A stretch of DNA of 64,000 nucleotides from assembly GCF_965278975.1 (NCBI RefSeq), contig NZ_OZ257126.1, positions 4,526,001 to 4,590,000 of the forward strand, read 5' to 3'. The notes below the pieces were generated by a model that worked only from the letters and a program-made list of their open reading frames with translations, was not told the origin of the DNA and searched no databases. How positions within the stretch are numbered: the first letter of the stretch is position 1; every line of letters begins with the position of its first letter. Positions 18,689-27,441 of the stretch are shown here, one piece after another. The position numbers were made by a program, and so were the translations under genes. Source of the stretch: Ferrovibrio sp965278975. Its GTDB lineage: Bacteria > Pseudomonadota > Alphaproteobacteria > Ferrovibrionales > Ferrovibrionaceae.

Positions 18689-19797
18689 CAGAACAGACTC
18701 CCCTGCCGGGCATCTTTCGCGGGCGGCTGGAACAGATCGCTGCGCAGCCGCAGGCGGCTGGTGTTGAAGCCGAGCTTGCGCGTGGCCAGCATGAAGCGTT
18801 GCGCCACCAGTTCCATGTAAGGCCCCTCGCCGCGCATGCGGTTGCCGAATTGCGGCACATAATCTTTGCCGCCGCGCGCTTCCTGGATCATCTTCATCAC
18901 CCGCGCGGCGCGGTCAGGATAATGCTCGGCCAGCCATTCGCGCCACAGCTCCTTCAATTCCAGCGGCAGCCGCAGCATGACATAGCCGGCCTCGCGCGCG
19001 CCGGCGGCATGGGCCTCGGCCAGAATGCCCTCGATCTCCATGTCATTCAGCATCGGGATGATAGGCGCCACCATCACGCCCACCGGGATGCCGGCATCGG
19101 CCAGCATGCGGATCGCTTCCAGCCGTTTCGGCGGTGTCGAGGTGCGCGGCTCCATCCTGCGCGCCAGCTGGCGGTCCAGTGTGGTGACGGAGAGGAAGAT
19201 CTTCACCAGGCCATCGCGTGCCATGTCCTTGAACAGATCAATGTCGCGGGTGACGAGATGATTCTTGGTGACGATGCCGAGCGGATGCCGGGTTTCGCGC
19301 AGCACCTCGACGATCTGCCGCGTGATGCCGAGTTCGCGCTCCACCGGCTGATAGGGATCGGTGTTGGTGCCCATGCTGAGGGTCGCCACGCGATAGCTGC
19401 GGCTGGCGAGTTCCTGGCGCAACAGGCTGGCGGCGTTGCGCTTCACCATGATCTGGGTTTCGAAATCCAGCCCCGGCGAGAAGCCGAGATAGGCATGGCT
19501 CGGCCGCGCGAAGCAGTAGACGCAGCCATGCTCGCAGCCGCGATAGGGATTGATCGAGCGGTCGAAGGGAATATCGGGCGACTTGTTCCAGGCGATGATG
19601 CTGCGGGTGGTGTCGTCATGCAGCACGGTCTTGAGCGGCTCGACTTCATCCCACACGCCCCAGCCATCATCCTGGCGCTCACGCCGCAGCGTATCGTAGC
19701 GGCTGCCGACATCGCTCAAGGCGCCCCGGCCGCGCCGGGCATCCGGGCGGGCCTGGTCGGCCTCGGTGGCTATGGCGCGGGGGGTGATCTTCTTCAA
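18688..19797 (-). CDS. PA0069-type radical SAM protein (SplB-like)
   Basis: 369-residue radical SAM enzyme. The [4Fe-4S] ligands are C88, C92 and C95 in RGCEHGCVYC, a Cx3Cx2C motif. The family is distantly related to spore photoproduct lyase, but non-spore-formers carry it and its substrate is unknown. Other conserved stretches are DFETQIMVKRNAASLLRQEL, VATLSMGTNTDPYQPVERELGITRQ and VTLDRQLARRMEPRTSTPPKRLEAI-type sequence. The start at 19797 gives the expected N-terminus with RGRGALSDVGSRYD. First gene of a two-gene unit with MmcQ. Confidence 0.92.
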   Translation of the reverse strand: MKKITPRAIATEADQARPDARRGRGALSDVGSRYDTLRRERQDDGWGVWDEVEPLKTVLHDDTTRSIIAWNKSPDIPFDRSINPYRGCEHGCVYCFARPSHAYLGFSPGLDFETQIMVKRNAASLLRQELASRSYRVATLSMGTNTDPYQPVERELGITRQIVEVLRETRHPLGIVTKNHLVTRDIDLFKDMARDGLVKIFLSVTTLDRQLARRMEPRTSTPPKRLEAIRMLADAGIPVGVMVAPIIPMLNDMEIEGILAEAHAAGAREAGYVMLRLPLELKELWREWLAEHYPDRAARVMKMIQEARGGKDYVPQFGNRMRGEGPYMELVAQRFMLATRKLGFNTSRLRLRSDLFQPPAKDARQGSLF

Positions 19798-19834
19798 CGG
19801 GGCGCTCCGGCCCCGCCATGGTCAGCGGAGCGGC

Positions 19835-20383
19835 TTAACTGGGTTTGCGGCGCTCATGTTCGCGCAAACGAGGGAACAATTCAACAAAATTACAGGGACG
19901 ATGGCGGTAATCAAGCTGGTCTTTAAGAATTAAATCCCATGCATCGCGGCAAGCACCAGGGGAACCCGGCAGCGCGAAGAGGTAGGTGCCGCGCGTCACG
20001 CCCGCCGTGGTGCGCGACTGGATGGTGGAGGTGCCGATCTTCTGGAAGCTGAGCATGCGGAACAGCTCGCCGAAGCCGGGAATCGATTTCTCATACAGCG
20101 CCTCGAAAGCCTCGGGCGTCACGTCGCGACCGGTGACGCCGGTGCCGCCGGTGGAAAGCACCACGTCGATGCCCTCATCCGCGATCCACTCTCTCATCTT
20201 GGCCTGGATCGCCGGAATATCGTCGGTGACGATGGCGCGCGCCGCCAGTTCATGGCCGGCCTCGGTCAGGCGGTCCACCAGGGTCTGGCCGGATTTGTCA
20301 TCGGCGGCATTGCGCGTATCCGACACCGTGAGCACGGCGATACGGCAGGGAATGAAGCGGCGTTCGGGCTTGGCTTCGGTCAT
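19835..20383 (-). CDS. moaB: molybdenum cofactor biosynthesis protein MoaB
   Basis: MoaB/Mog-type protein acting late in molybdopterin cofactor synthesis (adenylation of molybdopterin), 182 residues. The domain signature is IAVLTVSDTRNAADDKSG near the N-terminus and VVLSTGGTGVTGRDVTPEAF in the middle. The C-terminal segment has FALPGSPGACRDAWDLIL. The ATG at 20381-20383 is preferred over a longer frame reaching 20434. It is transcribed in the same direction as the radical SAM gene, with a 37-base gap. Confidence 0.93.
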   Translation of the reverse strand: MTEAKPERRFIPCRIAVLTVSDTRNAADDKSGQTLVDRLTEAGHELAARAIVTDDIPAIQAKMREWIADEGIDVVLSTGGTGVTGRDVTPEAFEALYEKSIPGFGELFRMLSFQKIGTSTIQSRTTAGVTRGTYLFALPGSPGACRDAWDLILKDQLDYRHRPCNFVELFPRLREHERRKPS

Positions 20384-20442
20384 GGCACACTCTGTGATGA
20401 AGGCTGCACGGGGAGCTGTAATGGAGGGCTGCAACGAGCGGA

Positions 20443-20459
20443 CTGTAATGTGGTTACAG
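20443..20459. promoter_or_regulatory. inverted repeat upstream of moaB
   Basis: CTGTAA (20443-20448) and TTACAG (20454-20459) form a perfect dyad with a 5-base spacer. It lies in the divergent gap between moaB and the secreted-protein gene, 60 bases from the moaB start. It could be an operator; the regulator is unknown. Confidence 0.35.
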
Positions 20460-20563
20460 AGCCAGCCTGCGCCATCAATACGCCATGATCAAGCCGCAGC
20501 CTCGTGGCATGGTTTCATCACGAGACCGGTTGGTTGGGACCAGTTCCCTTGAGGAGATGTGTC

Positions 20564-21046
20564 ATGAACAGGCTTTTCGCGCGCGGCAGGATGCTGACGC
20601 TGGCTGCCACCGCCGCCCTGCTGGCAGGTCTGGCGCTGGCACCGCAGCCGGCCGCAGCCGACAGCTTTTCCTTCGGCTATTCCAGCGGCCCGTGGCATAG
20701 CCGGCCCTGGTACGACAACCACTACCGCCACGGCCCGCGCCATGGCTATCGCGACAGCTACGCCTATCGCGGCGGCTATTGGGGCCCGCCGGCCTATCGC
20801 CCGCGCGTTGTCGTGGTGCAGCCGCCGCCGGTGCGCTATTACGCGCCGCCGCCGCCGGTGGTCTATGCGCCCGCGCCCTATGGCGGGCCGAATATCTCCG
20901 CCGTGCCGGCCTCGCCGGTCTATCAGGCGCAGAACGGCCAGTATTGCCGCGAATACCAGGCCACCGTGGTGGTGGCCGGCGTGCCGCAGGCAAGCTATGG
21001 CACCGCCTGCCTGATGCCCGATGGCGCCTGGCGCGTGGTGAACTGA
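20564..21046 (+). CDS. secreted Tyr/Pro/Gly-rich protein
   Basis: 160 residues from the ATG at 20564, preceded by GAGGAG. A Sec signal peptide is evident at residues 1-30 or so (MNRLFARGR, then a hydrophobic core ending QPAAADS). The middle is rich in Tyr, Arg, Gly and His, followed by Pro-Pro-Tyr-Pro repeats. The C-terminal 35 residues (NGQYCREYQATVVVAGVPQA then YGTACLMPDGAWRVV) resemble the conserved tail of small alphaproteobacterial outer-surface proteins with two Cys. Function unknown; likely periplasmic or envelope-associated. Confidence 0.75.
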   Translation: MNRLFARGRMLTLAATAALLAGLALAPQPAAADSFSFGYSSGPWHSRPWYDNHYRHGPRHGYRDSYAYRGGYWGPPAYRPRVVVVQPPPVRYYAPPPPVVYAPAPYGGPNISAVPASPVYQAQNGQYCREYQATVVVAGVPQASYGTACLMPDGAWRVVN

Positions 21047-21094
21047 CAGGCGTGAACTGACAGGCCGTGTACTGATCGGCGAGAACTGATCGGG
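21038..21094. repeat. four tandem 14-15 bp degenerate repeats over a stop codon
   Basis: Units start at 21038, 21052, 21067 and 21081. The first two share GTGAACTGACAGGC exactly and the last two drift (ACTGATCGG). The first unit contains the secreted protein's last codons and its stop TGA, so each copy repeats a stop-like end. Probably slippage-generated. Confidence 0.7.
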
Positions 21095-21126
21095 TGAATG
21101 GTGCCAGGAATGCCGCAGCGGCGGCC

Positions 21127-21200
21127 TGGCTGGGGTGCCTGGATTCGAACCAGGGATGGCGGTACCAAAAACCACTGCCTTACCGCTTGGCTACACCCCA
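21127..21200 (-). tRNA. tRNA-Gln (anticodon TTG)
   Basis: 74 nucleotides including encoded CCA. The acceptor stem TGGGGTG pairs with CACCCCA, the anticodon loop is TTTTGGT giving UUG, and the T loop has GTTCGAA. It stands alone, with no second tRNA beside it. It lies between a secreted-protein gene and a PAS-protein gene, both on the other strand. Confidence 0.95.
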
Positions 21201-21374
21201 GCAATACCGCAGACCGGCTTGGCACCGGCCTCCGTAGGCGGAGCGGAAGATAGTCGGAAGCCCCCTGTTTTTCCAGCCCCAGGGCCGGCAATGGTAAACT
21301 TTGCCGGACGCGCTGGCTTGTTTTGCACTCTTGCCTCGACCCGCCTAGGATGCGGTGGAACAACGGAGGCAACC

Positions 21375-21935
21375 TTGCCCGACCGAAGCCCTCTCCCCCG
21401 CGATCCGACACCTGACGGGCAGCAACCGAACATGGTGGCATTCGGCCATGTGGTGGCGGCGCCTTTGCGGGAACTGCTGGCCTTTTACCTTGGCAAACGG
21501 GCCGGGGCCAAAGTACCGAAACGCTCCAGCATCAGCCCGGTGGATTTCCGCAATCTGCTCTCCGGCGTGTTTCTCTATGAGTATGACCGCGCCAACACCG
21601 ACTTCCAGGTAAGACTGGCCGGCAACGATATCCGCGAGATGGTGCAGACCGTGCGCCAGGGCTCGCGCCTCGACGAGATGTTTCCGCCCGAAGCGGCGGC
21701 GGCGGTGCGCCAACGCTATGCCAGGGTCTGCGACGAAATATGCGTGATGCATAATATCGGGCAGGTATTCGAGAAGCTGGGCGGCACCGGCCATGGCGAG
21801 CGCATCGCCCTGCCGCTGTCCGATGATGCCGGCGATGTGCGCTTTCTGATCGGCGCCACGGTTTACGATCTCGGCCGCTCGGCGGAGATCAGGCCCGGCA
21901 CAGAAAAAGTCACGATCACCTTCACGCCGCTCTAG
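21375..21935 (+). CDS. PAS domain protein (PAS_5 type) with TTG start
   Basis: 186 residues consisting essentially of a single PAS-like domain of the kind common in Rhodospirillales. Typical stretches are SSISPVDFRNLLSGVFLYEYDRANTDFQVRLAGNDIREM and the ending GERIALPLSDDAGDVRFLIGATVYDLG. No output domain. The start is taken as TTG 21375-21377 because GGAGG sits 5 bases upstream; the first ATG (21432) has no such signal. Its stop shares the tetranucleotide CTAG with the convergent ispE stop. It is a relative of the protein at 40796-41281. Ligand unknown. Confidence 0.78.
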   Translation: MPDRSPLPRDPTPDGQQPNMVAFGHVVAAPLRELLAFYLGKRAGAKVPKRSSISPVDFRNLLSGVFLYEYDRANTDFQVRLAGNDIREMVQTVRQGSRLDEMFPPEAAAAVRQRYARVCDEICVMHNIGQVFEKLGGTGHGERIALPLSDDAGDVRFLIGATVYDLGRSAEIRPGTEKVTITFTPL

Positions 21936-22822
21936 ATCGCGGTCGCCACCACCCACCAATCGGGATGCGCGCGGGCCAGCATACGCGCGGCATGCTCCGC
22001 CAGGCGCTGTTCCGCGAAGAAACCGAAGCAGGTGGCGCCCGAGCCGGAGAGCCGGGCCAGCAGGCAGCCGCTCTGCGCCTTCAATGCCGCCAGCACCGGA
22101 TCAATGGCGCTGCTCAAGAACCGCGCCGGCGCTTCCAGGTCGTTGCGCCGCTCGCGCAGCAGGATCGCCAGATCGGCGGCGCTGGCCGGCGGGCGCGGCA
22201 GCGGCTGCGCCGGCCCCGTGGCGCCATTCAGCGCCATGAATACCTCGCGCGTCGGCAAGGCAATGCCGGGATTAACCAGCACCAGCCAGGCCGGCGGCAG
22301 GCTATCCAGCGGCGCCACCTGCTCGCCGATGCCGGTCATCACCGCCGGCTTGCCCTGCACGCAGACCGGCAGATCGGCGCCAAGCCGCAGGCCGATCCGC
22401 GCCAGGGCTGCCGTATCATGGCCAAGCCGCCATTGCTCATTCAGCAGATGCAGCACGGCTGCCGCATCCGCCGAGCCGCCGCCGATGCCGGAAGCGACGG
22501 GCAGGTTCTTGGTCAAGGTCAGCTTGGCGCCGAGTGGGTTCCCATCGCGCCGCAGGTCGCCGCGCAGCAGGTGCGCCGCCCGCAGCACCAGATTGCCGTC
22601 ATCGGCTGCAAGCCCGGCGGCGAAAGGCCCGTCGATGGCGAGCGTCAGATCAGCGGCGGGCGTCACCGTCACGCGGTCGGCGGCGGCTTCGTCACGGGCG
22701 AATACCACCAGGCTTTCCAGTTCGTGGTAGCCATCGGGCCGCCGCGCGGTGATATGCAGGAACAGATTGACCTTGGCCGGCGCCAGGCGCCAGGCGCCCC
22801 GCACGCCCGCTGCTTCAGACAC
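21932..22822 (-). CDS. ispE: 4-diphosphocytidyl-2-C-methyl-D-erythritol kinase
   Basis: GHMP kinase of the MEP isoprenoid pathway, phosphorylating the 2-hydroxyl of CDP-ME. 296 residues, normal length. Substrate-binding PAKVNLFLHI (K17) is at the N-terminus, the ATP loop LPVASGIGGGSADAAA is in the middle, and GADLPVC carries the catalytic Asp. The C-terminal ARLSGSGATCFGFF motif is present. It sits 2 bases downstream of the TPR lipoprotein gene, so the two are co-transcribed. It ends in a CTAG shared with the convergent PAS gene. Confidence 0.96.
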   Translation of the reverse strand: MSEAAGVRGAWRLAPAKVNLFLHITARRPDGYHELESLVVFARDEAAADRVTVTPAADLTLAIDGPFAAGLAADDGNLVLRAAHLLRGDLRRDGNPLGAKLTLTKNLPVASGIGGGSADAAAVLHLLNEQWRLGHDTAALARIGLRLGADLPVCVQGKPAVMTGIGEQVAPLDSLPPAWLVLVNPGIALPTREVFMALNGATGPAQPLPRPPASAADLAILLRERRNDLEAPARFLSSAIDPVLAALKAQSGCLLARLSGSGATCFGFFAEQRLAEHAARMLARAHPDWWVVATAI

Positions 22823-22824
22823 GG

Positions 22825-24543
22825 TTACTTCTGCGCAACCGGATCAAGGCCGGTTTCGAGCTTGCGGCGGATCTGCTGTTCCAGTTCGGCCTCGGGCTTG
22901 AGGCCGAGCGCGCGGCGCCACTGGAACTGTGCCTCGGCGCGGCGGCCGACCTTCCAGTAGGCATCGCCGAGATGGTCGGTGATCACCGGATCGCCGCCCT
23001 TCAGTTCCACGGCGCGCTCAAGCTGCACCACCGCTTCGTCATAGCGGCCGACGCGGTAATAGGCCCAGCCGAGTGAATCGACGATGGCCCCATCATTGGG
23101 CCGCAACGCCACGGCACGGCGGATCATGTCAGTGGCGCGGTCGATGTTGCGGTTCATATCGACCCAGGTATAGCCGAGATAGTTCAGCACCATCGGCTGT
23201 TCCGGCTGCAATTCCAGCGCCTTCAGCATGTCCGGCTCGGCCTTGGCCCATTGCTTCGAGCGTTCATAGGTGATGCCGCGGCTGAACAGCAGGATCCAGT
23301 GGCGGTTCTCGATCACCGGGATGCGCTCGAAGGCGGCGGTGTATTCATTCGCCGCCTCCTGCCAGCGTTCCATCTGGCGATAGAGGTCGCCCAGCGTGAT
23401 CAGCGGGCGCGGATCGCTGCGGCGGTCGCGCGCGATCTTGCGCAGCATGCGCACGGCGGCATCGTGGTTGCCGTCCTCATTCATGCACCAGGCGATGCGC
23501 AGCTGCGCTACATCGGCGAAGGCGCCATCGGGCAGCACCTTGCCATAGGTCTGGATGGCGCGGTCCCATTGCTTGCGGCTCTCGTAGATATCGGCCAGCG
23601 TGACGCGGGCATCATCCAGATCCGGGCGCAGCGCCAGGGCAAGCTGGAGATGCAGTTCGGTCAGTTCGCCGCCATCGTTGCGGCCAAACGCGGTGGCCGC
23701 CGCCAGCAGGCTTTCGGCAAAGCCTTCATTGGCATTGCCGATCATCGGCGCGACATTGCTGCTCGGGCTGCGCAGCCGGCGCTCGGCGCGGGTGAGCGTG
23801 CCGTTATCGGGATTGAGCTTGAGCTGCGCGGCGATGATGGCGCGGGCTTCATTGGCGCGGCCCTGGCGCTCCAGGAAACGGGCATAGGCATCGGCCATGC
23901 GGATGCCGACGCGTTCCGGCTTGGCCAGCGCCTCGCGGTAGTCCGCCTCGGCCTCGCGGGTGCGGCCAAGCAGCTCCAGCAGCATCGGCTTCAAGTGATC
24001 ATGCACGCCGCCGAATAGCGGGTTGCGATCCAGCCGCCCCAGCGCCTCAAGCGCACGGTCGGCCTCGCCCTTGCCGGCATAGGCCCAGGCGGCGATCAGC
24101 GGGTTGAAGGCGGAATGGATACCCGAGGTCGGCCCTTCCGCCACCACGCGCAAGGCCGAGTCATAGTCGCGCCGCAGCATCGCGCCGGTAACCACCGAGA
24201 TGCGCGCCATATGGTCGGCGGGATTGTTGTCGCGTAGCACCGGCGCCAGTTCCAGCGCCTGCGGCACGCGGCCATCGGCCAGCAGCGACAGGAAGGCGCC
24301 CTGCGCCAGCAGGCCGGAGCGCGGCTCCTCGCTCAGCGCCTTGAGGTAATAATCGGCAGCAGCCGTGTAATCGAAGCTGAGGCGGGCATGGCGCGCGGCC
24401 AGGAAATGGCCATAGGGCGACAGCATGTCGGATGGTTCCGACACCACCATGTCCACAGCCGGGGCCGGCTGCGGCGCCCGCGTAGTGCAGGCCGAAAGCA
24501 GCAGCGGCGCCAGCAGAACCGCCAGCGCCGCGCGATACTTCAT
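22825..24543 (-). CDS. TPR-repeat lipoprotein
   Basis: 572 residues from the ATG at 24541-24543, with a lipoprotein signal peptide and lipobox LLLSAC (C19), so membrane-anchored in the periplasm. The rest is a chain of tetratricopeptide repeats (for example FDYTAAADYYLKALSEEP, WQEAANEYTAAFERIP and YDEAVVQLERAVELKGGDPVITDHLGDAYWKVGR). A frame extension to 24627 lacks a signal peptide. This family is widespread just upstream of ispE in alphaproteobacteria. It probably acts as an envelope scaffold; specific partners are unknown. Confidence 0.88.
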   Translation of the reverse strand: MKYRAALAVLLAPLLLSACTTRAPQPAPAVDMVVSEPSDMLSPYGHFLAARHARLSFDYTAAADYYLKALSEEPRSGLLAQGAFLSLLADGRVPQALELAPVLRDNNPADHMARISVVTGAMLRRDYDSALRVVAEGPTSGIHSAFNPLIAAWAYAGKGEADRALEALGRLDRNPLFGGVHDHLKPMLLELLGRTREAEADYREALAKPERVGIRMADAYARFLERQGRANEARAIIAAQLKLNPDNGTLTRAERRLRSPSSNVAPMIGNANEGFAESLLAAATAFGRNDGGELTELHLQLALALRPDLDDARVTLADIYESRKQWDRAIQTYGKVLPDGAFADVAQLRIAWCMNEDGNHDAAVRMLRKIARDRRSDPRPLITLGDLYRQMERWQEAANEYTAAFERIPVIENRHWILLFSRGITYERSKQWAKAEPDMLKALELQPEQPMVLNYLGYTWVDMNRNIDRATDMIRRAVALRPNDGAIVDSLGWAYYRVGRYDEAVVQLERAVELKGGDPVITDHLGDAYWKVGRRAEAQFQWRRALGLKPEAELEQQIRRKLETGLDPVAQK

Positions 24544-24648
24544 CCCCTGGTATTTGATCCGGGGCAAACCCGAGCCAGGGTTCCGGCTGTAGCTGGTCGT
24601 GACGTTCGCTTCGGCCGGACGCATCAAGCTGCCTCGTGTTTTGAGAGA

Positions 24649-26310
24649 CTACATATTCGGGTAGTTCGGGCCGCCGCCACCTTCCGGCACGGTCCAGTTG
24701 ATATTTTGAGCCGGATCCTTGATGTCGCAAGTCTTGCAGTGAACACAATTTTGCGCGTTGATCTGGAACCGGGGATTGCTGCCATCGGCTTCCCGCAGCA
24801 CTTCGTACACGCCCGCCGGGCAGTAGCGCTGGGCTGGCTCGTCATAAAGCGGGAGATTCTGGGCAATCGGGATGCTCGGGTCCTTCAGCCGCAGATGGAT
24901 CGGCTGATCTTCCTCATGGTTGGTCGAGGACAGGAACACCGAGGACAGCTTGTCAAAGCTGATCTTGCCGTCCGGCTTCGGATACTGGATCGGCTTGCAT
25001 TGCGCCGCCGGCTTCAGCGTCTCATGGTCCGCCTTGCCATGCCGGGAAGTCCAGCCGACCAGGAAGCCGAGGCCGAGGTCGTTCAGCCACATATGGGCGC
25101 CGCCGATCAGGGTGCCGAGCCACATGCCGTATTTCAGCGCCGGCTTGACGTTGCGGACCTTCCACAGGTCCTTCCAGATCCAGCTTTCGCGCACCGCCTC
25201 GTTATAGTCGGCCAGTTCGACGCTGCCATCCGAGCCGCCCTTCAGCGCCTCGAAAGCCGCTTCCGCCGCCAGCATGCCGCTCTTCACGGCGTTGTGGCTG
25301 CCCTTGATGCGCGGCACGTTGACGAAACCAGCCGAGCAGCCGATCAGCGCGCCGCCCGGGAAGTTCAGCTTCGGCACCGATTGCAGGCCGCCTTCGTTGA
25401 TGGCGCGGGCACCATAGGCGATGCGCTTGCCGCCTTCGAAATATTCGCGCACGGAGGGATGCGTCTTGAAGCGCTGGAATTCATCGAACGGCGAGAGATA
25501 GGGATTCTCGTAGTTCAGGTTGACCACGAAGCCGACGGCAACCTGATTGTCTTCCAGGTGATACATGAAGCTGCCGCCGGCGGTGCTGCTGTCCAGCGGC
25601 CAGCCCTGCGTGTGCACCACCAGGCCCGGCTTGTGCTTGGCCGGATCGATCTGCCACAGCTCCTTGATGCCGATGCCGAACTTCTGCGGATCGACGCCAT
25701 CGCGCAGATTGTACTTCTGCTGGATTTCCTTGGCCAGCGAACCGCGCACGCCCTCGGCGATCAGCGTATACTTGGCACGCAGTTCGACGCCGGGCGTATA
25801 GCCGCCCTTCTTCTCGCCATCGCGGCCGATACCCATGTCGCCGGTGGCGACGCCGACCACTTCGCCCTTGTCGCCATAGAGCACTTCGGCGGCGGCGAAG
25901 CCCGGGAAGATTTCAACGCCGAGTTCTTCCGCCTGGCTCGCCAGCCAGCGGCAGACATTGCCGAGCGAGACGATGTAGTTGCCGTGATTGTCCATCAGCG
26001 GCGGCAGCATGAAATTCGGGATATAGATGTGGTTCGCTTCGGTCAGGATCAGGAAGCGGTCCTCGGTCACCGGCGTGTTGAGCGGTGCGCCCTTTTCCTT
26101 CCAGTCCGGAATCAGCTCGTTCAGGCCGATCGGATCGACCACGGCACCGGACAGGATATGCGCGCCGACTTCGGAACCCTTCTCGATCACGCAGACCGAG
26201 ATGTCGTGGTCCTGCTCGGCGGCAAGCTGCTTGAGACGGATGGCGGCGGACAAGCCGGAGGGGCCGGCTCCCACCACCACCACATCATATTCCATAGTTT
26301 CGCGTTCCAT
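24649..26310 (-). CDS. electron-transfer flavoprotein:ubiquinone oxidoreductase
   Basis: Membrane-associated enzyme passing electrons from ETF (fatty-acid and amino-acid dehydrogenases) to ubiquinone. 553 residues, the family length. FAD-binding GAGPSG is at residues 14-19. The C-terminal 4Fe-4S domain has all four Cys: one in YCPAGVYE and three in QNCVHCKTCDIKDP. Ubiquinone-binding and second FAD segments are in between. The ATG at 26308-26310 is preferred; longer frames run into the divergent promoter region shared with the UDG gene. It lies about 105 bases upstream of the TPR lipoprotein gene. Confidence 0.96.
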   Translation of the reverse strand: MERETMEYDVVVVGAGPSGLSAAIRLKQLAAEQDHDISVCVIEKGSEVGAHILSGAVVDPIGLNELIPDWKEKGAPLNTPVTEDRFLILTEANHIYIPNFMLPPLMDNHGNYIVSLGNVCRWLASQAEELGVEIFPGFAAAEVLYGDKGEVVGVATGDMGIGRDGEKKGGYTPGVELRAKYTLIAEGVRGSLAKEIQQKYNLRDGVDPQKFGIGIKELWQIDPAKHKPGLVVHTQGWPLDSSTAGGSFMYHLEDNQVAVGFVVNLNYENPYLSPFDEFQRFKTHPSVREYFEGGKRIAYGARAINEGGLQSVPKLNFPGGALIGCSAGFVNVPRIKGSHNAVKSGMLAAEAAFEALKGGSDGSVELADYNEAVRESWIWKDLWKVRNVKPALKYGMWLGTLIGGAHMWLNDLGLGFLVGWTSRHGKADHETLKPAAQCKPIQYPKPDGKISFDKLSSVFLSSTNHEEDQPIHLRLKDPSIPIAQNLPLYDEPAQRYCPAGVYEVLREADGSNPRFQINAQNCVHCKTCDIKDPAQNINWTVPEGGGGPNYPNM

Positions 26311-26408
26311 CCCGCACCTATTTGCTGGTCTTCTGGCACTGTTGACGATTGGCCCCTGCTTACCAGACAATATTGCCCAAGCCAACGGCGCCGGGCCAGG
26401 ACACCCTT

Positions 26409-27329
26409 ATGCATACTAACGATCTAGCCGGGGAGACCCTCAGCGCCGGCGCGCTGCTGCGTTTCTATGTCGAATCCGGCGCGGATGAGTGCATCGGCGA
26501 TGTGCCGATGGACCGCACCCAGGCACCCCCGCCGCGAGCGCCCGCGCCCGCGCCCCGACCTGCGGCAACAGGGCCGGCTGCGAACAGACCTGCCGCAGCG
26601 AAACCCGCCGCTTCCGGTGCACCCGTATCTGGCCAAGCCGTGCCTGATGGGGCAGCCTTCAGCTTCACGCCTTCGGCGCCACCGGTGCGCGCGCCGGTCT
26701 CGCCCGCGCTGATTTCAGCCCAGGCAGCGGAAAGCGCCGCCACCAAGGCGGCCCAGGCCTGCAACAATGTGGAAGACCTGAAAGCCGCCGTCGCCGCCTT
26801 CGAAGGCTGCGCGCTCAAGGCCACCGCCACCAACACCGTGTTCTCGCGCGGCAACCCGGCGGCGCCAATCATGCTGATCGGCGAGGCGCCAGGGCGTGAC
26901 GAGGATGCCCAGGGCGCCCCCTTCGTCGGCCAGAGCGGCCAACTGCTCGACCGCATGCTGGCGGCGATCAACCGCGACGAGAGCAACGCCTATATCTCCA
27001 ACGTGATCTTCTGGCGCCCGCCGGGCAACCGTGATCCGTCGCCGGAGGAAATCATCGCCTGCCGCCCCTTCGTCGAACGCCATATCGCGCTGGTGCGGCC
27101 CAAGGTGATCGCGCTGGTGGGGCGCCATGCCGCCGCCACCCTGCTCGGCACCAGCCAGGGCATCACCCGCCTGCGCGGCAACTGGCATGTCTACGCCAAG
27201 GATGGCTTGAGCATTCCGGCCTTGCCGATGCTGCATCCGGCCTATCTGCTGCGCCAGCCCGGCATGAAGCGCGAAGCCTGGCGCGACATGCTGAGCCTGG
27301 CGATGAAGCTTGAGGAACTCGGCGGGTGA
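26409..27329 (+). CDS. family-4-like uracil-DNA glycosylase lacking two Fe-S ligands
   Basis: Removes uracil from DNA in base-excision repair. 306 residues: an N-terminal segment, a Pro/Ala-rich linker (about 40-105), and the glycosylase domain (about 110-306). Motif A is GEAPGRDED (158-166) and motif B starts at H276 (HPAYLLRQPG). Family 4 enzymes bind a [4Fe-4S] cluster with four Cys. Here the first becomes F131 and the third becomes W202 (IFWRPPGNR), leaving only C134 and C218, so a cluster is unlikely. Similar Fe-S-less enzymes are known in alphaproteobacteria such as Bradyrhizobium. It is divergent from ETF-QO. Confidence 0.92.
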   Translation: MHTNDLAGETLSAGALLRFYVESGADECIGDVPMDRTQAPPPRAPAPAPRPAATGPAANRPAAAKPAASGAPVSGQAVPDGAAFSFTPSAPPVRAPVSPALISAQAAESAATKAAQACNNVEDLKAAVAAFEGCALKATATNTVFSRGNPAAPIMLIGEAPGRDEDAQGAPFVGQSGQLLDRMLAAINRDESNAYISNVIFWRPPGNRDPSPEEIIACRPFVERHIALVRPKVIALVGRHAAATLLGTSQGITRLRGNWHVYAKDGLSIPALPMLHPAYLLRQPGMKREAWRDMLSLAMKLEELGG

Positions 27330-27355
27330 ATTTGGTTGAGCCGTACACCCATGCC

Positions 27356-27424
27356 GTCATTCCCGCGAACGCGGGAATCCCATTTGGCAAGCAAAAATGG
27401 GACTCCCGCTTGCGCGGGAGTGAC
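27356..27424. repeat. paired palindromic repeat, ATCCCATTT family
   Basis: The left unit runs from GTCATTCCCG to ATCCCATTT. The right unit runs from AAATGGGACTCCCG to GGGAGTGAC. Each contains a GC palindrome. It is in the gap between the UDG gene and an MFS gene and belongs to the same family as copies near 42304 and 54836. Confidence 0.8.
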
Positions 27425-27441
27425 GAAGACAGAGTCTTCGC

